DNA from: an uncultured Shewanella sp. | GTDB lineage: Bacteria > Pseudomonadota > Gammaproteobacteria > Enterobacterales > Shewanellaceae | Length of the DNA stretch: 64,000 nucleotides | Reading direction: 5' to 3' | NCBI RefSeq assembly: GCF_947501225.1 | Contig: NZ_CANMUW010000009.1 | Span: 62,001 to 126,000, forward strand | Shown here: positions 1 through 9,436 of the stretch, piece after piece | Position numbering within the stretch: position 1 is the stretch's first letter | Layout of the letters: the number at the start of each line of letters is the position of its first letter | Made by a program: the position numbers and the translations under genes | The notes under the pieces: generated by a model | What the model saw: only the letters and a program-made list of their open reading frames with translations | Told to the model about the DNA's origin: nothing | Databases searched by the model: none

Positions 1-510
1 ATACATGAAGATGAGGATAGCTGTGGTTTTTTCTTCGAGCAGTTATGGACCGAGTACAAGAAGCTGCACTGCAAGCTGACGGAAGAGGTGATACGCAACG
101 CTCTGAGAACCCTGGTGTTAAAAACCTTGGTTCGCCGGCATCAATCCAGTTTAGATTCTAATCATCAGACAAATTATTCGGCCGATTATTGTAAGTTTCA
201 TAAACTGATTAAGACGCACTTTGTCTATACCCGTACCCTTGAAAAATATGCGGGTATGATGGGACTGACTACCAAAAAGTTGAATCAGATAGCCAGAGAG
301 AATACCGGTAAATCGGGAAAGGAGCTCATAGACTCATATGCGATGTTAGAGTCTAAAAGGTTGTTAGCCTATAGTCAGGAACCTATCTCATCGATTGCAC
401 TGAAGTTAGGTTTCAGTGAGCCCACCAATCTGACAAAATTTTTTAAGAAGCATAGCGGACTCACCCCTAAAGAATTTCGTAATCTGTGTCTCTACCATGG
501 CAATAAGTAA
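1..510 (+). CDS. AraC-family transcriptional regulator, 5'-truncated by the window edge
   Basis: The reading frame is open from base 1, so the gene begins outside the window and the GTG at 88 is not its true start. The visible ~169 residues end in an AraC/XylS-type double helix-turn-helix. The core motif is SSIALKLGFSEPTNLTKFFKKHSGLTPKEFR, seen here as its pieces ISSIALKLGFSEPTNLTKFF and HSGLTPKEFR. The N-terminal ligand-sensing part is mostly missing, so effector and targets cannot be named. The gene is convergent with the binding-protein gene downstream. Confidence 0.85.
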   Translation: MHEDEDSCGFFFEQLWTEYKKLHCKLTEEVIRNALRTLVLKTLVRRHQSSLDSNHQTNYSADYCKFHKLIKTHFVYTRTLEKYAGMMGLTTKKLNQIARENTGKSGKELIDSYAMLESKRLLAYSQEPISSIALKLGFSEPTNLTKFFKKHSGLTPKEFRNLCLYHGNK

Positions 511-567
511 CGCTGGGTTGGGATACCGGCTTTGGTCGTGATTAAACGGTGTGCATATATTTAACGG

Positions 568-1320
568 TTAAAGACTATGGTTTAAATGCTTTCTTAAAAT
601 AGCTTCGATGCTCCCCTCAGCCCTTAGTTTGTCGGCAGCCGAGCGTACACGGTCGACGGGAAACGCTTTACTCTGTGATTGAACTTTGGGGATCTGTAAC
701 CAGGCTTCAATTTTTTTCATGCTATATCCGGGGAACTCGAAGGCGTCCTGTAAACCCAATTTATGGCTCTCATAAAGAGCCGTAGTATCTATGGTCAGAA
801 AGGCACTGATCCTGTGTGAGTTCAGCATTTTTAAACCCTGACTGAAATCATTTATCTTGTGCATCACAAGCCGGTCGTCATTCAGCATCCCGGGGCAGAA
901 GTTAGTGCCTCTGAGGTAGCCAATATTCTTAATTTTCTCCGTGTTGTATATATCATCACGCTTTTTGAGTCTATCTCCCTTGCGTGTTAACAAAATGACA
1001 TTTTGCACAAACAGCTTAGCCACATACTCCACCTTATCATCGTTGTCGGCGTTTCTGCTGAATATTGCAAAATCCACCTCACCACTTTTGGTGTAATTAA
1101 CGACTCTGGAGTAGGGCAGTAAGGTGATATCTATCTCTATGCCGGCTTCATCTGCTATGGCCGTTACGACTTCCGGGATAATGCCCTTGATGGTCTGGTT
1201 TTCAATGTAGCCGAATGGCTCATACTCGATGGAAGCGAATGAGTAGGTCTCTGCGTTGGAGTAGATGCAAAAGAGGAGAGCTGATAGCAATGTCAGACAC
1301 CTGGTTCGCAAGTTCTTCAT
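568..1320 (-). CDS. periplasmic substrate-binding protein (SBP_bac_3-like)
   Basis: About 250 residues. The start at 1320 is preferred over an upstream in-frame start at 1365 because it begins directly with a signal peptide (MKNLRTRCLTLLSALLFCIY, then SNAE). The mature part has the polar amino-acid/solute-binding fold pattern: EPFGYIENQTIKGIIPEV, then VVNYTKSGEVDFAIFSRN. No permease or ATPase gene is adjacent, so it may be an orphan binding or sensing protein rather than part of a classical ABC importer. The ligand cannot be predicted. Confidence 0.75.
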   Translation of the reverse strand: MKNLRTRCLTLLSALLFCIYSNAETYSFASIEYEPFGYIENQTIKGIIPEVVTAIADEAGIEIDITLLPYSRVVNYTKSGEVDFAIFSRNADNDDKVEYVAKLFVQNVILLTRKGDRLKKRDDIYNTEKIKNIGYLRGTNFCPGMLNDDRLVMHKINDFSQGLKMLNSHRISAFLTIDTTALYESHKLGLQDAFEFPGYSMKKIEAWLQIPKVQSQSKAFPVDRVRSAADKLRAEGSIEAILRKHLNHSL

Positions 1321-1542
1321 TCTTTTGCTTCCATTGCCACGGGTCGGTGTGAGTAAGTATAGCAAGGATAATTAGCGTGATTATCATCCTGACAATGGCA
1401 TACTCATGGCGTCCAATCAGGCAAAATCCAGATAAACACTGTGAATTATCCCATATCTTGTGCTCAGGTTTCGGTGATAAAATTAACTGCCAATATTAGG
1501 ATAATCTCCAGCCTCCATCGTTCAGGATTCGATCTATTAAGC

Positions 1543-2112
1543 ATGAAAATACTCTTTTGTCGTCACGGTGAAACTCAGTGGAATACAGAGGGCAAACTAC
1601 AGGGTCATCTGGATAGTGGTTTAACTGTCAAAGGGGAGTCCCAGGCGCGGCGCTTAGGAGAGCAATTGGCACTTCATCAACCCGATTTAATATTAAGCAG
1701 CGATCTGGGTCGTGCTATGGCGACGGCAAAGCTAGCCAATCATAGCTTAAATATCCCCATCGAATCGTCGTCCCTATTGCGTGAGCGTTGCTTTGGCGAG
1801 TTACAGGGACAAGATTATCGTGAGTCTCAGCATTTATGGGAGGCTTACGAACGACGCTTCGTCAGCAATGAGGTGGATATAAATGGGGCTGAATCAGCGA
1901 CCGATGTGTTGAGCAGAGTGAAACAGTTCTTGCGCGGATTATCGAGTACAGATGTGAAAACCTTGGTGGTTATTGGCCATGGGGAGTGGTTACGCGTCAT
2001 TCAAAACCTCTTCGCCGGCGAGCAAGCCTGGTCTAATCGTCAGTTACTGCCGGGTAATTGCGACATCATCGAATTTAACCTGCAAAGCTTTCAGCTTGAT
2101 GCGCTAACCTGA
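1543..2112 (+). CDS. histidine phosphatase family protein (phosphoglycerate mutase-like)
   Basis: About 189 residues from the ATG at 1543 (MKILFCRHGETQWN). A longer frame opens at 1441 but adds 34 residues with no family similarity. The RHGE phosphohistidine motif is at residues 6-9. The substrate-side segment LRERCFGELQGQ and the second catalytic histidine in VVIGHGEWLRV are both present. These are hallmarks of the GpmB/CobC/PhoE-type branch. Whether it acts on alpha-ribazole phosphate, phosphosugars or other phosphoesters cannot be told; no cobalamin genes are adjacent. Confidence 0.85.
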   Translation: MKILFCRHGETQWNTEGKLQGHLDSGLTVKGESQARRLGEQLALHQPDLILSSDLGRAMATAKLANHSLNIPIESSSLLRERCFGELQGQDYRESQHLWEAYERRFVSNEVDINGAESATDVLSRVKQFLRGLSSTDVKTLVVIGHGEWLRVIQNLFAGEQAWSNRQLLPGNCDIIEFNLQSFQLDALT

Positions 2113-2287
2113 AAACCCGCTTTAGCTTCTGGCTGAGTTGGTAATAGATAGTTTTTTTGAAGGTTATACCTTCATTGTTATCTATCACAAGCGGTGAGCT
2201 TATGTGCAGATACTTCTGTGGCTCGGTGAATAGAAACCTCGCCATGCCATCAACGGCCACTGCCGCATCTACACCTAGTGATTTCAA
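2075..2287 (-). CDS. doubtful small ORF, unknown
   Basis: A 70-codon frame with a TTG start that overlaps the end of the histidine-phosphatase gene by 38 bases on the opposite strand. An inner ATG lies at 2245. I recognise no domain. The composition (SSPLVIDNNEGITF...) looks protein-like but the ribosome-binding site is weak. It may be a real small protein, a decayed gene end, or chance. Confidence 0.2.
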   Translation of the reverse strand: MKSLGVDAAVAVDGMARFLFTEPQKYLHISSPLVIDNNEGITFKKTIYYQLSQKLKRVFRLAHQAESFAG

Positions 2288-2664
2288 GCAAGCATTCTCT
2301 TCGATTGAGGTTCGTTAAAATAACTGGATGCTTGTACAGTTATAATTTGATTGCAGCAATATACAGATTTTGCTTCTCGTTATGTAAAAGAAACAATTCT
2401 CGGTTTTACCAATATAGTGTTGAAAAGTGATTGATTTGTGCTTTTTGTGGTTTACATAATGACCCAAAGTGTTTCTCGGTTATCTAAATTCTCGGTTTTC
2501 CCCTCCCTCAGCCCTTTGCTTGACAACAACCTTGATGGTAAGTTACTAAAATAATAGTGAATTAATTGTACTCTTTGTTGTTCAACACCGTTAGTTACAA
2601 AGGGTTTATCGGAATTTACGCTAATAAGCTGTTATGTAACTTCTTAGTAGTTGGTAAGGTAGAT
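2288..2664. other. intergenic AT-rich stretch
   Basis: No convincing gene. The phrase ATTCTCGGTTTT occurs near 2397 and again near 2486, with a third shorter copy between them. Composition is more AT-rich than the neighbouring core genes, which fits the foreign character of the following gene. Confidence 0.4.
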
Positions 2665-3404
2665 ATGAGTATTAGCAGGTTACATGTATTGTTGAAAACA
2701 GAAACGCAAACACTACATTGTTCAACAATTGGGGTTGAACACGACAAAATTGAGCTATTTTATCAATATCCATTGGGGAGTAACACCAAAGTAACACAAG
2801 GTGATATCGGAAAGGACTATTTTGAACCGGCACATTTTCCTGATCATATATCCTTTCATAGTGATGGCACGATACATTCTAAATCACGAAATGAAAGAAA
2901 AAGAAACAATATAAAAACTCATTAGAAGTCGGGGTCAACGTTTTTGACCTGAAGCGAAATCACTTTCTACCGATTCTCGTTGAAAGTATTAATTTAGAGA
3001 GTGAACTAGCTTCACTTTCTAGGTTGAAACCTTGCAGTGAAAGGATCATGTCAGAAAATTCGGTGGTATTTGATGTATCGGGCCTTAAATCGTGTAGTGT
3101 AATACTGATTAGTAAATGTGAACGCACAAATCCGATTAACATGTTATCAGATCACGGTTTTCAGCATTTGAAATATGTAAATTACTGTGTGTGGAATGGT
3201 GTATTCCTTAATCACGCGAAGAAAAAGCTGAGTTTGAACAAATCTGAGTTTTCCACTGAACTTGTGCTTGCAATCGTCGAAAATATTTGGGAAGGAAAAT
3301 TCAAAACGCTTACTAGCAACTCCCACTCTGTTAAAGCGCAAGGAATATCGCAAACTATATGCATGCCTCCATTGTCAGAAATTAGTAAAATGAAACCTTT
3401 ATAG
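2665..3404 (+). pseudogene. frameshifted gene of unknown function, possible integron cassette cargo
   Basis: Two AT-rich frames appear to be halves of one gene. The first runs from the ATG at 2665 (after a GGTAAGG-like site) to a stop at 2923-2925. The second is open from 2895 to 3404 and reads smoothly on (…NSLEVGVNVFDLKRNHFLPI…). They overlap in an A-rich run (2891-2920) where a one-base slip would join them into ~245 codons. No known domain is recognised. It is followed by an attC-like site, so it may be a captured gene cassette now inactivated. Programmed slippage is possible, but I see no canonical slippery heptamer in the right phase. Confidence 0.5.
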
Positions 3405-3416
3405 CTATCCACCAGT

Positions 3417-3517
3417 TACATTACAAGGCCTTAAAGTCGGATTCGTTACAGTTGGCTCGGTTCCACTTCGCTACACATTTTAGCCAACTTTTACTCACCC
3501 GTTAACGCGGCGTTACC
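3417..3517 (+). repeat. integron attC-like recombination site
   Basis: Immediately after the frameshifted gene there is a ~100-base element with attC features. The left end is ATTACAAGGCC. The inner arms are GTTGGCT (3451-3457) and AGCCAAC (3482-3488) around a CACTTCGCTAC-like loop. The right end is GTTAACGCGGCGTTACC (3501-3517). The order and wording resemble gammaproteobacterial cassette sites. The outer core boxes match imperfectly, so it may be decayed. No integrase gene is visible here. Confidence 0.5.
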
Positions 3518-3790
3518 GCACATCTAAGTGCCATATTTCCCTACTCAAAACTTCTGAGCTACAGTCATAGCTCTAACCCGTTTCTGTTCAAATGTGACTC
3601 ACACAATACTCAAACTGCGACTGACAAAAGACACCTTTCCTCTGGCCCAACAACCCGAACAGGCAGAATTATGACCTGTTACTCGGTTCAAACCTCCTTC
3701 TGCTTATCTAACAATCTGTTTTATCGAAACTTCCTTCAAGTTATCACACCTAATAGATGATTCTACATCCTGTATCGGAACGATTCTCCG
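3518..3790. other. intergenic stretch between attC-like site and prpR operators
   Basis: No supported gene on either strand. It contains a short TGTGACTCACA phrase near 3594, but the spacing is wrong for a CRP site. It probably contains the end of the inserted segment and the distal prpR promoter region. Confidence 0.35.
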
Positions 3791-3797
3791 CCATTTT

Positions 3798-3807
3798 TTG
3801 TCGACAA
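3798..3807. promoter_or_regulatory. operator TTGTCGACAA, copy 1 upstream of prpR
   Basis: Perfect 10-bp palindrome TTGTCGACAA. It is repeated identically at 3851-3860, with centres 53 bp apart (about five helical turns), and again inside prpR at 4002-4011. GntR/FadR-family proteins bind short palindromes of this kind, so it is inferred to be the PrpR operator. Confidence 0.65.
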
Positions 3808-3850
3808 TGTACCGGTTTATTATTGACCAATGCCATTGTCTAGGGTTATA

Positions 3851-3860
3851 TTGTCGACAA
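3851..3860. promoter_or_regulatory. operator TTGTCGACAA, copy 2 upstream of prpR
   Basis: Second identical palindrome, flanked to give ATTGTCGACAAT. It ends 27 bp before the prpR start codon. This placement would block RNA polymerase or transcription start, consistent with autoregulation of the prp operon. Confidence 0.7.
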
Positions 3861-3887
3861 TCTCATTTGTAATGAATTTGTAAATAT

Positions 3888-4550
3888 ATGACCTTTTTCA
3901 ACGAACAGCCTGTTACAGCGGCGGATAAAACATTTTTTCAGATGCGAAAAGATATTGTTGAGGGTGAGATCGAGTCAGGCGCTAAACTCAGTGAGACAGA
4001 GTTGTCGACAAAATATGCCGTGAGCCGTGCCGTCGTACGGGAAGCCATCAACCGTTTGGAGTCCTGTAATCTGGTTGAGCGTAGGGCGAATGTCGGCGCG
4101 CGGGTTGTGACCTTGACTCCGGCAGGCTTAGTCGAGCTGTATCAGGTTCGGGAGTCTCTGGAGGGGATGGCGGCCAGATTGGCGGCAAAAAATATGACCG
4201 ATCAGGAAATATCCGATCTGAACACACTCTTGAGCAGTCATTTTCAAAAGGTTAAGAGTGGTGAGTCCTATTATCAGGAGGCCGGTGACGTCGATTTTCA
4301 TTATCGCATCATCCAGGGCAGCAAGAATAACCATCTCATCTCTATGTTACTTGACGGGATCTACCACCTGGTTCGCATGTATCGGGTTCAACTGGGAATG
4401 ACAGGCCCCAGAATCACCACGGCATTCGATGAACATAAGCATATCGTTCAGGCCATATCTAACCGGGATGAGGAGTTGGCCGAGATGCTGATGCGTCGTC
4501 ACATTTTATATTCGAAAAATAGTGTCGAAAAGAAGCTTAAAGAACATTGA
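3888..4550 (+). CDS. prpR: GntR/FadR-family regulator of the methylcitrate operon
   Basis: 220 residues. An N-terminal winged helix-turn-helix (about residues 15-75, with ETELSTKYAVSRAVVREAIN as the recognition region) is followed by an FCD-type effector domain containing FHYRII and EHKHIVQAI histidines that commonly bind metal or acid ligands. It is the first gene of a co-directional prpR-prpB-prpC-acnD-prpF set, 45 bp ahead of prpB. Two palindromes upstream and one inside its own coding region (4002-4011) suggest autoregulation. Shewanella uses a GntR-type protein here instead of the sigma-54 PrpR of enterobacteria. The inducer is probably a methylcitrate-cycle acid (inference). Confidence 0.85.
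   Translation: MTFFNEQPVTAADKTFFQMRKDIVEGEIESGAKLSETELSTKYAVSRAVVREAINRLESCNLVERRANVGARVVTLTPAGLVELYQVRESLEGMAARLAAKNMTDQEISDLNTLLSSHFQKVKSGESYYQEAGDVDFHYRIIQGSKNNHLISMLLDGIYHLVRMYRVQLGMTGPRITTAFDEHKHIVQAISNRDEELAEMLMRRHILYSKNSVEKKLKEH
4002..4011. promoter_or_regulatory. operator-like TTGTCGACAA inside prpR coding sequence
   Basis: Third exact copy of the palindrome, 115 bp into prpR and 151 bp centre-to-centre from copy 2. It encodes part of ELSTKYA, so it may be constrained by protein as well. Its identity to the two upstream sites makes a looping or roadblock operator plausible. Confidence 0.4.
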
Positions 4551-4595
4551 TTAATAGTAAACAGAGTTTGTATCCAGCTCTGAGGGAGAATAAAC

Positions 4596-5474
4596 ATGAG
4601 TGCAGGAAAGAAGTTTCGCCAAGCCTTGGCTGACAATAAACCACTTCAGATAGTGGGCACCATCAATGCTTATACAGCGATGATGGCAAAGCAGATTGGT
4701 CATCAGGCTATCTATCTTTCCGGAGGTGGAGTCGCTAACGCCTCCTATGGTCTGCCGGATCTGGGGATGACGTCACTGAACGACGTGATTGTGGATGTGC
4801 AGCGTATTACATCGGCCTGCGATCTTCCTCTGCTGGTGGATATCGATACCGGCTGGGGCGGAGCATTTAATATCGCCAAGACCATACGGGATATGGAAAA
4901 AGCCGGTGCGGCGGCGGTACATATGGAAGATCAGGTGGCACAGAAGCGTTGTGGCCATCGCCCGAACAAGGAGATCGTTTCGACGGAAGAGATGGTCGAT
5001 CGTATTAAGGCGGCTGTCGATGCCCGCACCGATCCTGATTTCTTCATCATGGCGCGGACCGACTCATTTGCTCAGGAGGGACTGGAAGCAGCCATCGCCC
5101 GTGCTAAGGCGTATGTAGAAGCCGGAGCCGATGGCATTTTCGCCGAGGCAGTTAAAACCGAAGAGCATTACAGCGCCTTTGCCGACGCATTGGATGTGCC
5201 TATTCTTGCCAATATCACCGAATTTGGACAGACAGAACTGTGGAACAAAAAGGAACTTGGTGAGTGGGGGGCAGATATGGTGCTCTACCCATTGAGCGCG
5301 TTTAGAGCCATGAACAAGGCGGCCGAGATGGTGTACAGCTCGATACTCGAAAATGGCGATCAAAAAGCGGTGGTCGATAGCATGCAGACCCGTATGGAGC
5401 TATATAACTATCTCGGTTATCACGAGTATGAGCAGAAGTTGGATAGCCTGTTCGCAGAAGGAAAAAACCTGTAA
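4596..5474 (+). CDS. prpB: 2-methylisocitrate lyase
   Basis: 292 residues, the usual family length. It cleaves 2-methylisocitrate to pyruvate and succinate, the last step of the methylcitrate cycle. Residues 117-121 are KRCGH, the signature catalytic loop of methylisocitrate lyases (isocitrate lyases have KKCGH). The Mg2+-binding DIDTGWGG stretch starts near residue 82. GAGGGAGAA precedes the ATG. Cytosolic, second gene of the prp operon. Confidence 0.97.
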   Translation: MSAGKKFRQALADNKPLQIVGTINAYTAMMAKQIGHQAIYLSGGGVANASYGLPDLGMTSLNDVIVDVQRITSACDLPLLVDIDTGWGGAFNIAKTIRDMEKAGAAAVHMEDQVAQKRCGHRPNKEIVSTEEMVDRIKAAVDARTDPDFFIMARTDSFAQEGLEAAIARAKAYVEAGADGIFAEAVKTEEHYSAFADALDVPILANITEFGQTELWNKKELGEWGADMVLYPLSAFRAMNKAAEMVYSSILENGDQKAVVDSMQTRMELYNYLGYHEYEQKLDSLFAEGKNL

Positions 5475-5611
5475 CTCAGGTTAGATATGTTTGATTAACA
5501 CCCTACAGCTTATGTGTTGTGGCCAGCCTGATAAATACCAAGATAGGTAATCATCAGGGCTTTTATACTAAGTGGCACATGAGAGCAGATAAATAATAGA
5601 AGGAACACGTT

Positions 5612-6736
5612 ATGGTAGATAAGAAACTCGGTGGTGCAGGTCTTCGTGGCCAAAGCGCAGGTGAAACAGCCCTTTGTACAGTTGGAAAATCAGGTTCAGG
5701 TCTGACCTATTGTGGATATGATGTTTCAGATCTGGCCGATAATGCGACATTCGAAGAGGTGGCTTATCTGCTGTTTAACGGTGAACTGCCGAATCAAACT
5801 CAGTTGGACCACTACAAAACAGAATTGTTTGCTCAGCGAGATCTGCCGCAGGCCCTGAAAGAGGTTCTGCAACGCATTCCTGCCGACGCCCATCCTATGG
5901 ATGTGATGCGAACAGGCTGCTCATTCCTTGGCAACCTGGAACCGGAAACTGATTTCAGTGAGCAGAACAGAGCTGCAAACCGTTTGCTCGCGGCGTTTCC
6001 TGCCATCATGTGTTACTGGTACAAGTATTCTCATGAAGGTGTAGAGATCGATTGTGTCACTCAGGAAGACTCAATCGGCGGGCACTTCCTTCACCTGCTA
6101 AACGGTAAGGCGCCTTCTGAGCAGCATCGCCGCGTGATGGATGTGTCTTTAATCCTTTATGCCGAGCATGAGTTCAACGCATCGACCTTTACCGCTCGCG
6201 TCTGTGCATCTACCTTGTCTGATATGTTCTCCTGTATCACAGGCGCTATCGGTACCCTGCGTGGCCCGCTTCATGGCGGCGCCAATGAGGCAGCGATGGA
6301 CATGATCCAAAAGTTCAGCTCGCCGGAAGATGCCAAGACACAGATGGCAGGCATGCTGGAACGTAAAGAGAAGATCATGGGCTTCGGTCATGCAATATAC
6401 CGTACATCGGACCCACGCAACGTGATCATCAAGGGCTGGTCTGAAAAGCTGGCACATGAGTTCGGTGACACGTCACTTTACGATATCTCTGTGGCCTGTG
6501 AAGAGTATATGTGGGACACCAAGAAGCTGTTCTGTAATGCAGACTTCTTCCATGCATCGGCTTATCACTTTATGGGCATTCCGACTAAGTTGTTTACGCC
6601 AATATTTGTCTGTTCACGACTCACAGGTTGGGCCGCTCATGTGATGGAGCAGCGCTCTAACAACCGCATCATTCGACCCAGTGCCGACTACACAGGTTCA
6701 GAGCCAAGAACCGTCACACCTATCGGTGAAAGATAA
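5612..6736 (+). CDS. prpC: 2-methylcitrate synthase
   Basis: 374 residues, citrate-synthase fold. It condenses propionyl-CoA with oxaloacetate. Catalytic residues are visible in GPLHGGANE, in MGFGHAIYRTSDPR and in the CNADFFHASAYH region, which supplies the catalytic aspartate. Operon context with prpB and acnD supports methylcitrate rather than citrate synthase. The 137-bp gap after prpB contains an imperfect hairpin. An AGAAGGAAC Shine-Dalgarno precedes the ATG. Confidence 0.96.
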   Translation: MVDKKLGGAGLRGQSAGETALCTVGKSGSGLTYCGYDVSDLADNATFEEVAYLLFNGELPNQTQLDHYKTELFAQRDLPQALKEVLQRIPADAHPMDVMRTGCSFLGNLEPETDFSEQNRAANRLLAAFPAIMCYWYKYSHEGVEIDCVTQEDSIGGHFLHLLNGKAPSEQHRRVMDVSLILYAEHEFNASTFTARVCASTLSDMFSCITGAIGTLRGPLHGGANEAAMDMIQKFSSPEDAKTQMAGMLERKEKIMGFGHAIYRTSDPRNVIIKGWSEKLAHEFGDTSLYDISVACEEYMWDTKKLFCNADFFHASAYHFMGIPTKLFTPIFVCSRLTGWAAHVMEQRSNNRIIRPSADYTGSEPRTVTPIGER

Positions 6737-6742
6737 GCAGTA

Positions 6743-6770
6743 GGGCCCTGATAACCTGTTTTCAGGGCCC
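6743..6770 (+). other. intercistronic hairpin between prpC and acnD
   Basis: Arms GGGCCCTGA (6743-6751) and TCAGGGCCC (6762-6770) form a perfect 9-bp stem. No T tract follows, so it is more likely an mRNA stability or processing element than a terminator. Confidence 0.6.
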
Positions 6771-6802
6771 GATATCCTCTCGTAAACGAAGCGGAACAAG
6801 CG

Positions 6803-9409
6803 ATGAATACCTCATACCGTAAGCCCTTACCGGGTACTGATTTAGATTATTTTGATACCCAGGCCGCCGTGGATGCCATCAGTCCCGGTGCCTACAGCAA
6901 ATTGCCCTACAGCTCTCGAGTGTATGCCGAAAACCTGGTGCGCCGCTGTGAACCGGCTAAACTCACCGACTCGCTCAGGCAGATCATCGAACGTAAACGG
7001 GACCTGGATTTTCCCTGGTATCCGGCGCGGGTAGTGTGCCACGATATCCTGGGACAGACGGCCCTGGTCGATCTGGCGGGGCTTCGTGATGCGATAGCCG
7101 ATAAAGGCGGAGATCCTTCAAAGGTGAATCCTGTAGTACCGACTCAGCTTATCGTCGATCACTCACTTGCCGTTGAGCATGCCGGATTTGAAAAGGATGC
7201 CTTCGAAAAAAACCGCGCCATCGAAGACAGACGTAATGACGACCGTTTTCACTTCATTAACTGGACCAAGACGGCATTTGAAAATATCGATGTGATCCAG
7301 CCGGGTAACGGCATCATGCACCAGATAAACCTGGAGAAGATGTCACCCGTCGTTCAATCCCGTGACGGCGTTGCATTTCCCGACACTCTGGTCGGTACAG
7401 ACAGTCATACACCCCATGTCGATGCACTGGGTGTGATAGCTATTGGTGTAGGTGGATTAGAGGCCGAAAGCGTGATGTTAGGGCGCCCATCCTATATGCG
7501 TCTGCCGGATATCGTTGGTGTCGAATTGGTCGGTAAGCGTCAAAGCGGCATAACGGCGACCGACATCGTTCTGGCGATCACCGAGTTTCTGCGTAATGAG
7601 AAGGTGGTTTCCAGCTACCTTGAGTTCTTCGGTGAAGGTGCGGCTAATCTCACCTTGGGCGATCGCGCAACGATCTCGAACATGACACCGGAATTTGGCG
7701 CTACCGCCGCCATGTTCTATATCGACGATAAGACTATTGATTATCTGAGACTGACAGGCCGTGATGAGCAACAGGTAAAGCTGGTCGAAACCTATGCGAA
7801 GCAGAGCGGGCTTTGGGCCGATAGCCTGAAAGAAGCTGAATATGAGCGCGTCCTGCGTTTCGACCTGTCATCGGTTGGCCGTAACATTGCCGGGCCATCA
7901 AATCCTCACCGCCGCGTATCTACCAGTGATCTAGCCGATAAGGGGATTAGCGGTGTTGTAGAAAATGAAGCAGGGCTGATGCCCGATGGTGCCTGTATCA
8001 TCGCCGCGATCACCAGCTGCACCAACACCTCTAACCCGCGTAACGTGATTGCCGCCGGCCTGCTGGCGCGCAACGCAAACGCTAAAGGGTTAACCCGTAA
8101 GCCTTGGGTCAAGACCTCACTCGCACCGGGTTCGAAGGCGGTGCAGCTATACCTTGAAGATGCAGAGCTGTTACCAGAGCTTGAAGCGCTCGGCTTCGGT
8201 ATTGTCGGCTTTGCCTGCACGACCTGTAACGGCATGAGTGGTGCGTTAGATCCGGTTATTCAACAGGAGGTGATCGACCGCGATCTATATGCGACGGCGG
8301 TACTTTCCGGTAATCGAAACTTCGATGGTCGTATTCATCCCTATGCAAAGCAGGCATTTTTGGCATCGCCACCTCTGGTTGTCGCCTATGCAATTGCGGG
8401 CACCATACGTTTTGATATCGAGAAAGACAGCCTGGGAATGGACAGTAACGGCAATCCGGTAACACTCAAGGATATCTGGCCATCGGATGAAGAGATCGAT
8501 GCGGTGATCGCAAAGAGTGTGAAACCCGAGCAGTTCCGTAAGGTGTATGAGCCGATGTTCGACATCAAAGTCGAGTATGGTACCGATACCGATCCCCAAT
8601 ATGAGTGGCGTCCACAGAGCACCTATATCCGCCGTCCACCCTATTGGGAAGGTGCATTAGCAGGGGAGCGCACCATGAAAGGTATGCGTCCGCTGGCGGT
8701 CCTTGGCGATAACATCACCACCGACCACCTGTCACCGTCGAATGCTATCATGCTCGACAGCGCCGCCGGTGCGTATTTGGATAAGATGGGGCTACCTGAA
8801 GTCGACTTTAACTCCTACGCAACGCACCGTGGCGATCATCTGACGGCTCAGCGCGCAACCTTTGCCAACCCTAAGCTGTTTAACGAGATGGTGACCCAGG
8901 TTGGCAAGAGTGGTGAAGTCGAGTTCAAGCAAGGATCTTTTGCCAGAATTGAACCCGAAGGCGAGGTGTCTCGCATGTGGGAAGCGATTGAGACATACAT
9001 GGAGCGTAAGCAGCCGCTGATCATCATCGCCGGCGCCGACTATGGTCAGGGCTCCAGCCGTGACTGGGCGGCGAAAGGCGTTCGTCTTGCCGGTGTTGAG
9101 GTTATCGTTGCCGAGGGCTTTGAGCGTATTCATCGCACTAACCTGGTCGGAATGGGGGTGTTGCCACTCGAGTTTACCAATGGTGATAATCGTCATACCT
9201 ATCAGATCGACGGCACCGAGACCTATGATGTGTTTGGTGAGCGTACACCCGGGGCGGCATTGACTGTGGTCATGACACGCAGAAACGGTGAGCGGGTAGA
9301 GATACCGGTCAAGTGCCGTTTAGATACTGCCGAGGAGGTCTCTATCTACGAGGCCGGCGGTATATTGCAACGTTTCGCTCAGGATTTCCTGGCGTCGACA
9401 GTAGCATAA
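6803..9409 (+). CDS. acnD: Fe/S-dependent 2-methylcitrate dehydratase
   Basis: 868 residues, aconitase A-type protein. It dehydrates 2-methylcitrate to 2-methylaconitate and replaces PrpD in organisms that also carry prpF. The cluster ligands are visible as SCTNTSNPRNV and as CTTCNGMSG, giving three cysteines for a [4Fe-4S] centre. A C-terminal swivel domain follows, with GADYGQGSSRDWAAKG as its substrate-binding loop. It sits between prpC and prpF in the same direction, which separates it from the TCA-cycle aconitases. Confidence 0.96.
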   Translation: MNTSYRKPLPGTDLDYFDTQAAVDAISPGAYSKLPYSSRVYAENLVRRCEPAKLTDSLRQIIERKRDLDFPWYPARVVCHDILGQTALVDLAGLRDAIADKGGDPSKVNPVVPTQLIVDHSLAVEHAGFEKDAFEKNRAIEDRRNDDRFHFINWTKTAFENIDVIQPGNGIMHQINLEKMSPVVQSRDGVAFPDTLVGTDSHTPHVDALGVIAIGVGGLEAESVMLGRPSYMRLPDIVGVELVGKRQSGITATDIVLAITEFLRNEKVVSSYLEFFGEGAANLTLGDRATISNMTPEFGATAAMFYIDDKTIDYLRLTGRDEQQVKLVETYAKQSGLWADSLKEAEYERVLRFDLSSVGRNIAGPSNPHRRVSTSDLADKGISGVVENEAGLMPDGACIIAAITSCTNTSNPRNVIAAGLLARNANAKGLTRKPWVKTSLAPGSKAVQLYLEDAELLPELEALGFGIVGFACTTCNGMSGALDPVIQQEVIDRDLYATAVLSGNRNFDGRIHPYAKQAFLASPPLVVAYAIAGTIRFDIEKDSLGMDSNGNPVTLKDIWPSDEEIDAVIAKSVKPEQFRKVYEPMFDIKVEYGTDTDPQYEWRPQSTYIRRPPYWEGALAGERTMKGMRPLAVLGDNITTDHLSPSNAIMLDSAAGAYLDKMGLPEVDFNSYATHRGDHLTAQRATFANPKLFNEMVTQVGKSGEVEFKQGSFARIEPEGEVSRMWEAIETYMERKQPLIIIAGADYGQGSSRDWAAKGVRLAGVEVIVAEGFERIHRTNLVGMGVLPLEFTNGDNRHTYQIDGTETYDVFGERTPGAALTVVMTRRNGERVEIPVKCRLDTAEEVSIYEAGGILQRFAQDFLASTVA

Positions 9410-9436
9410 CAGCTAGCAGTTGATAACTGCTTGTGT

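Noticed and set aside
3590..3605. TGTGACTCACA as a CRP site
   Set aside because: The half sites are nearly touching instead of separated by six bases.
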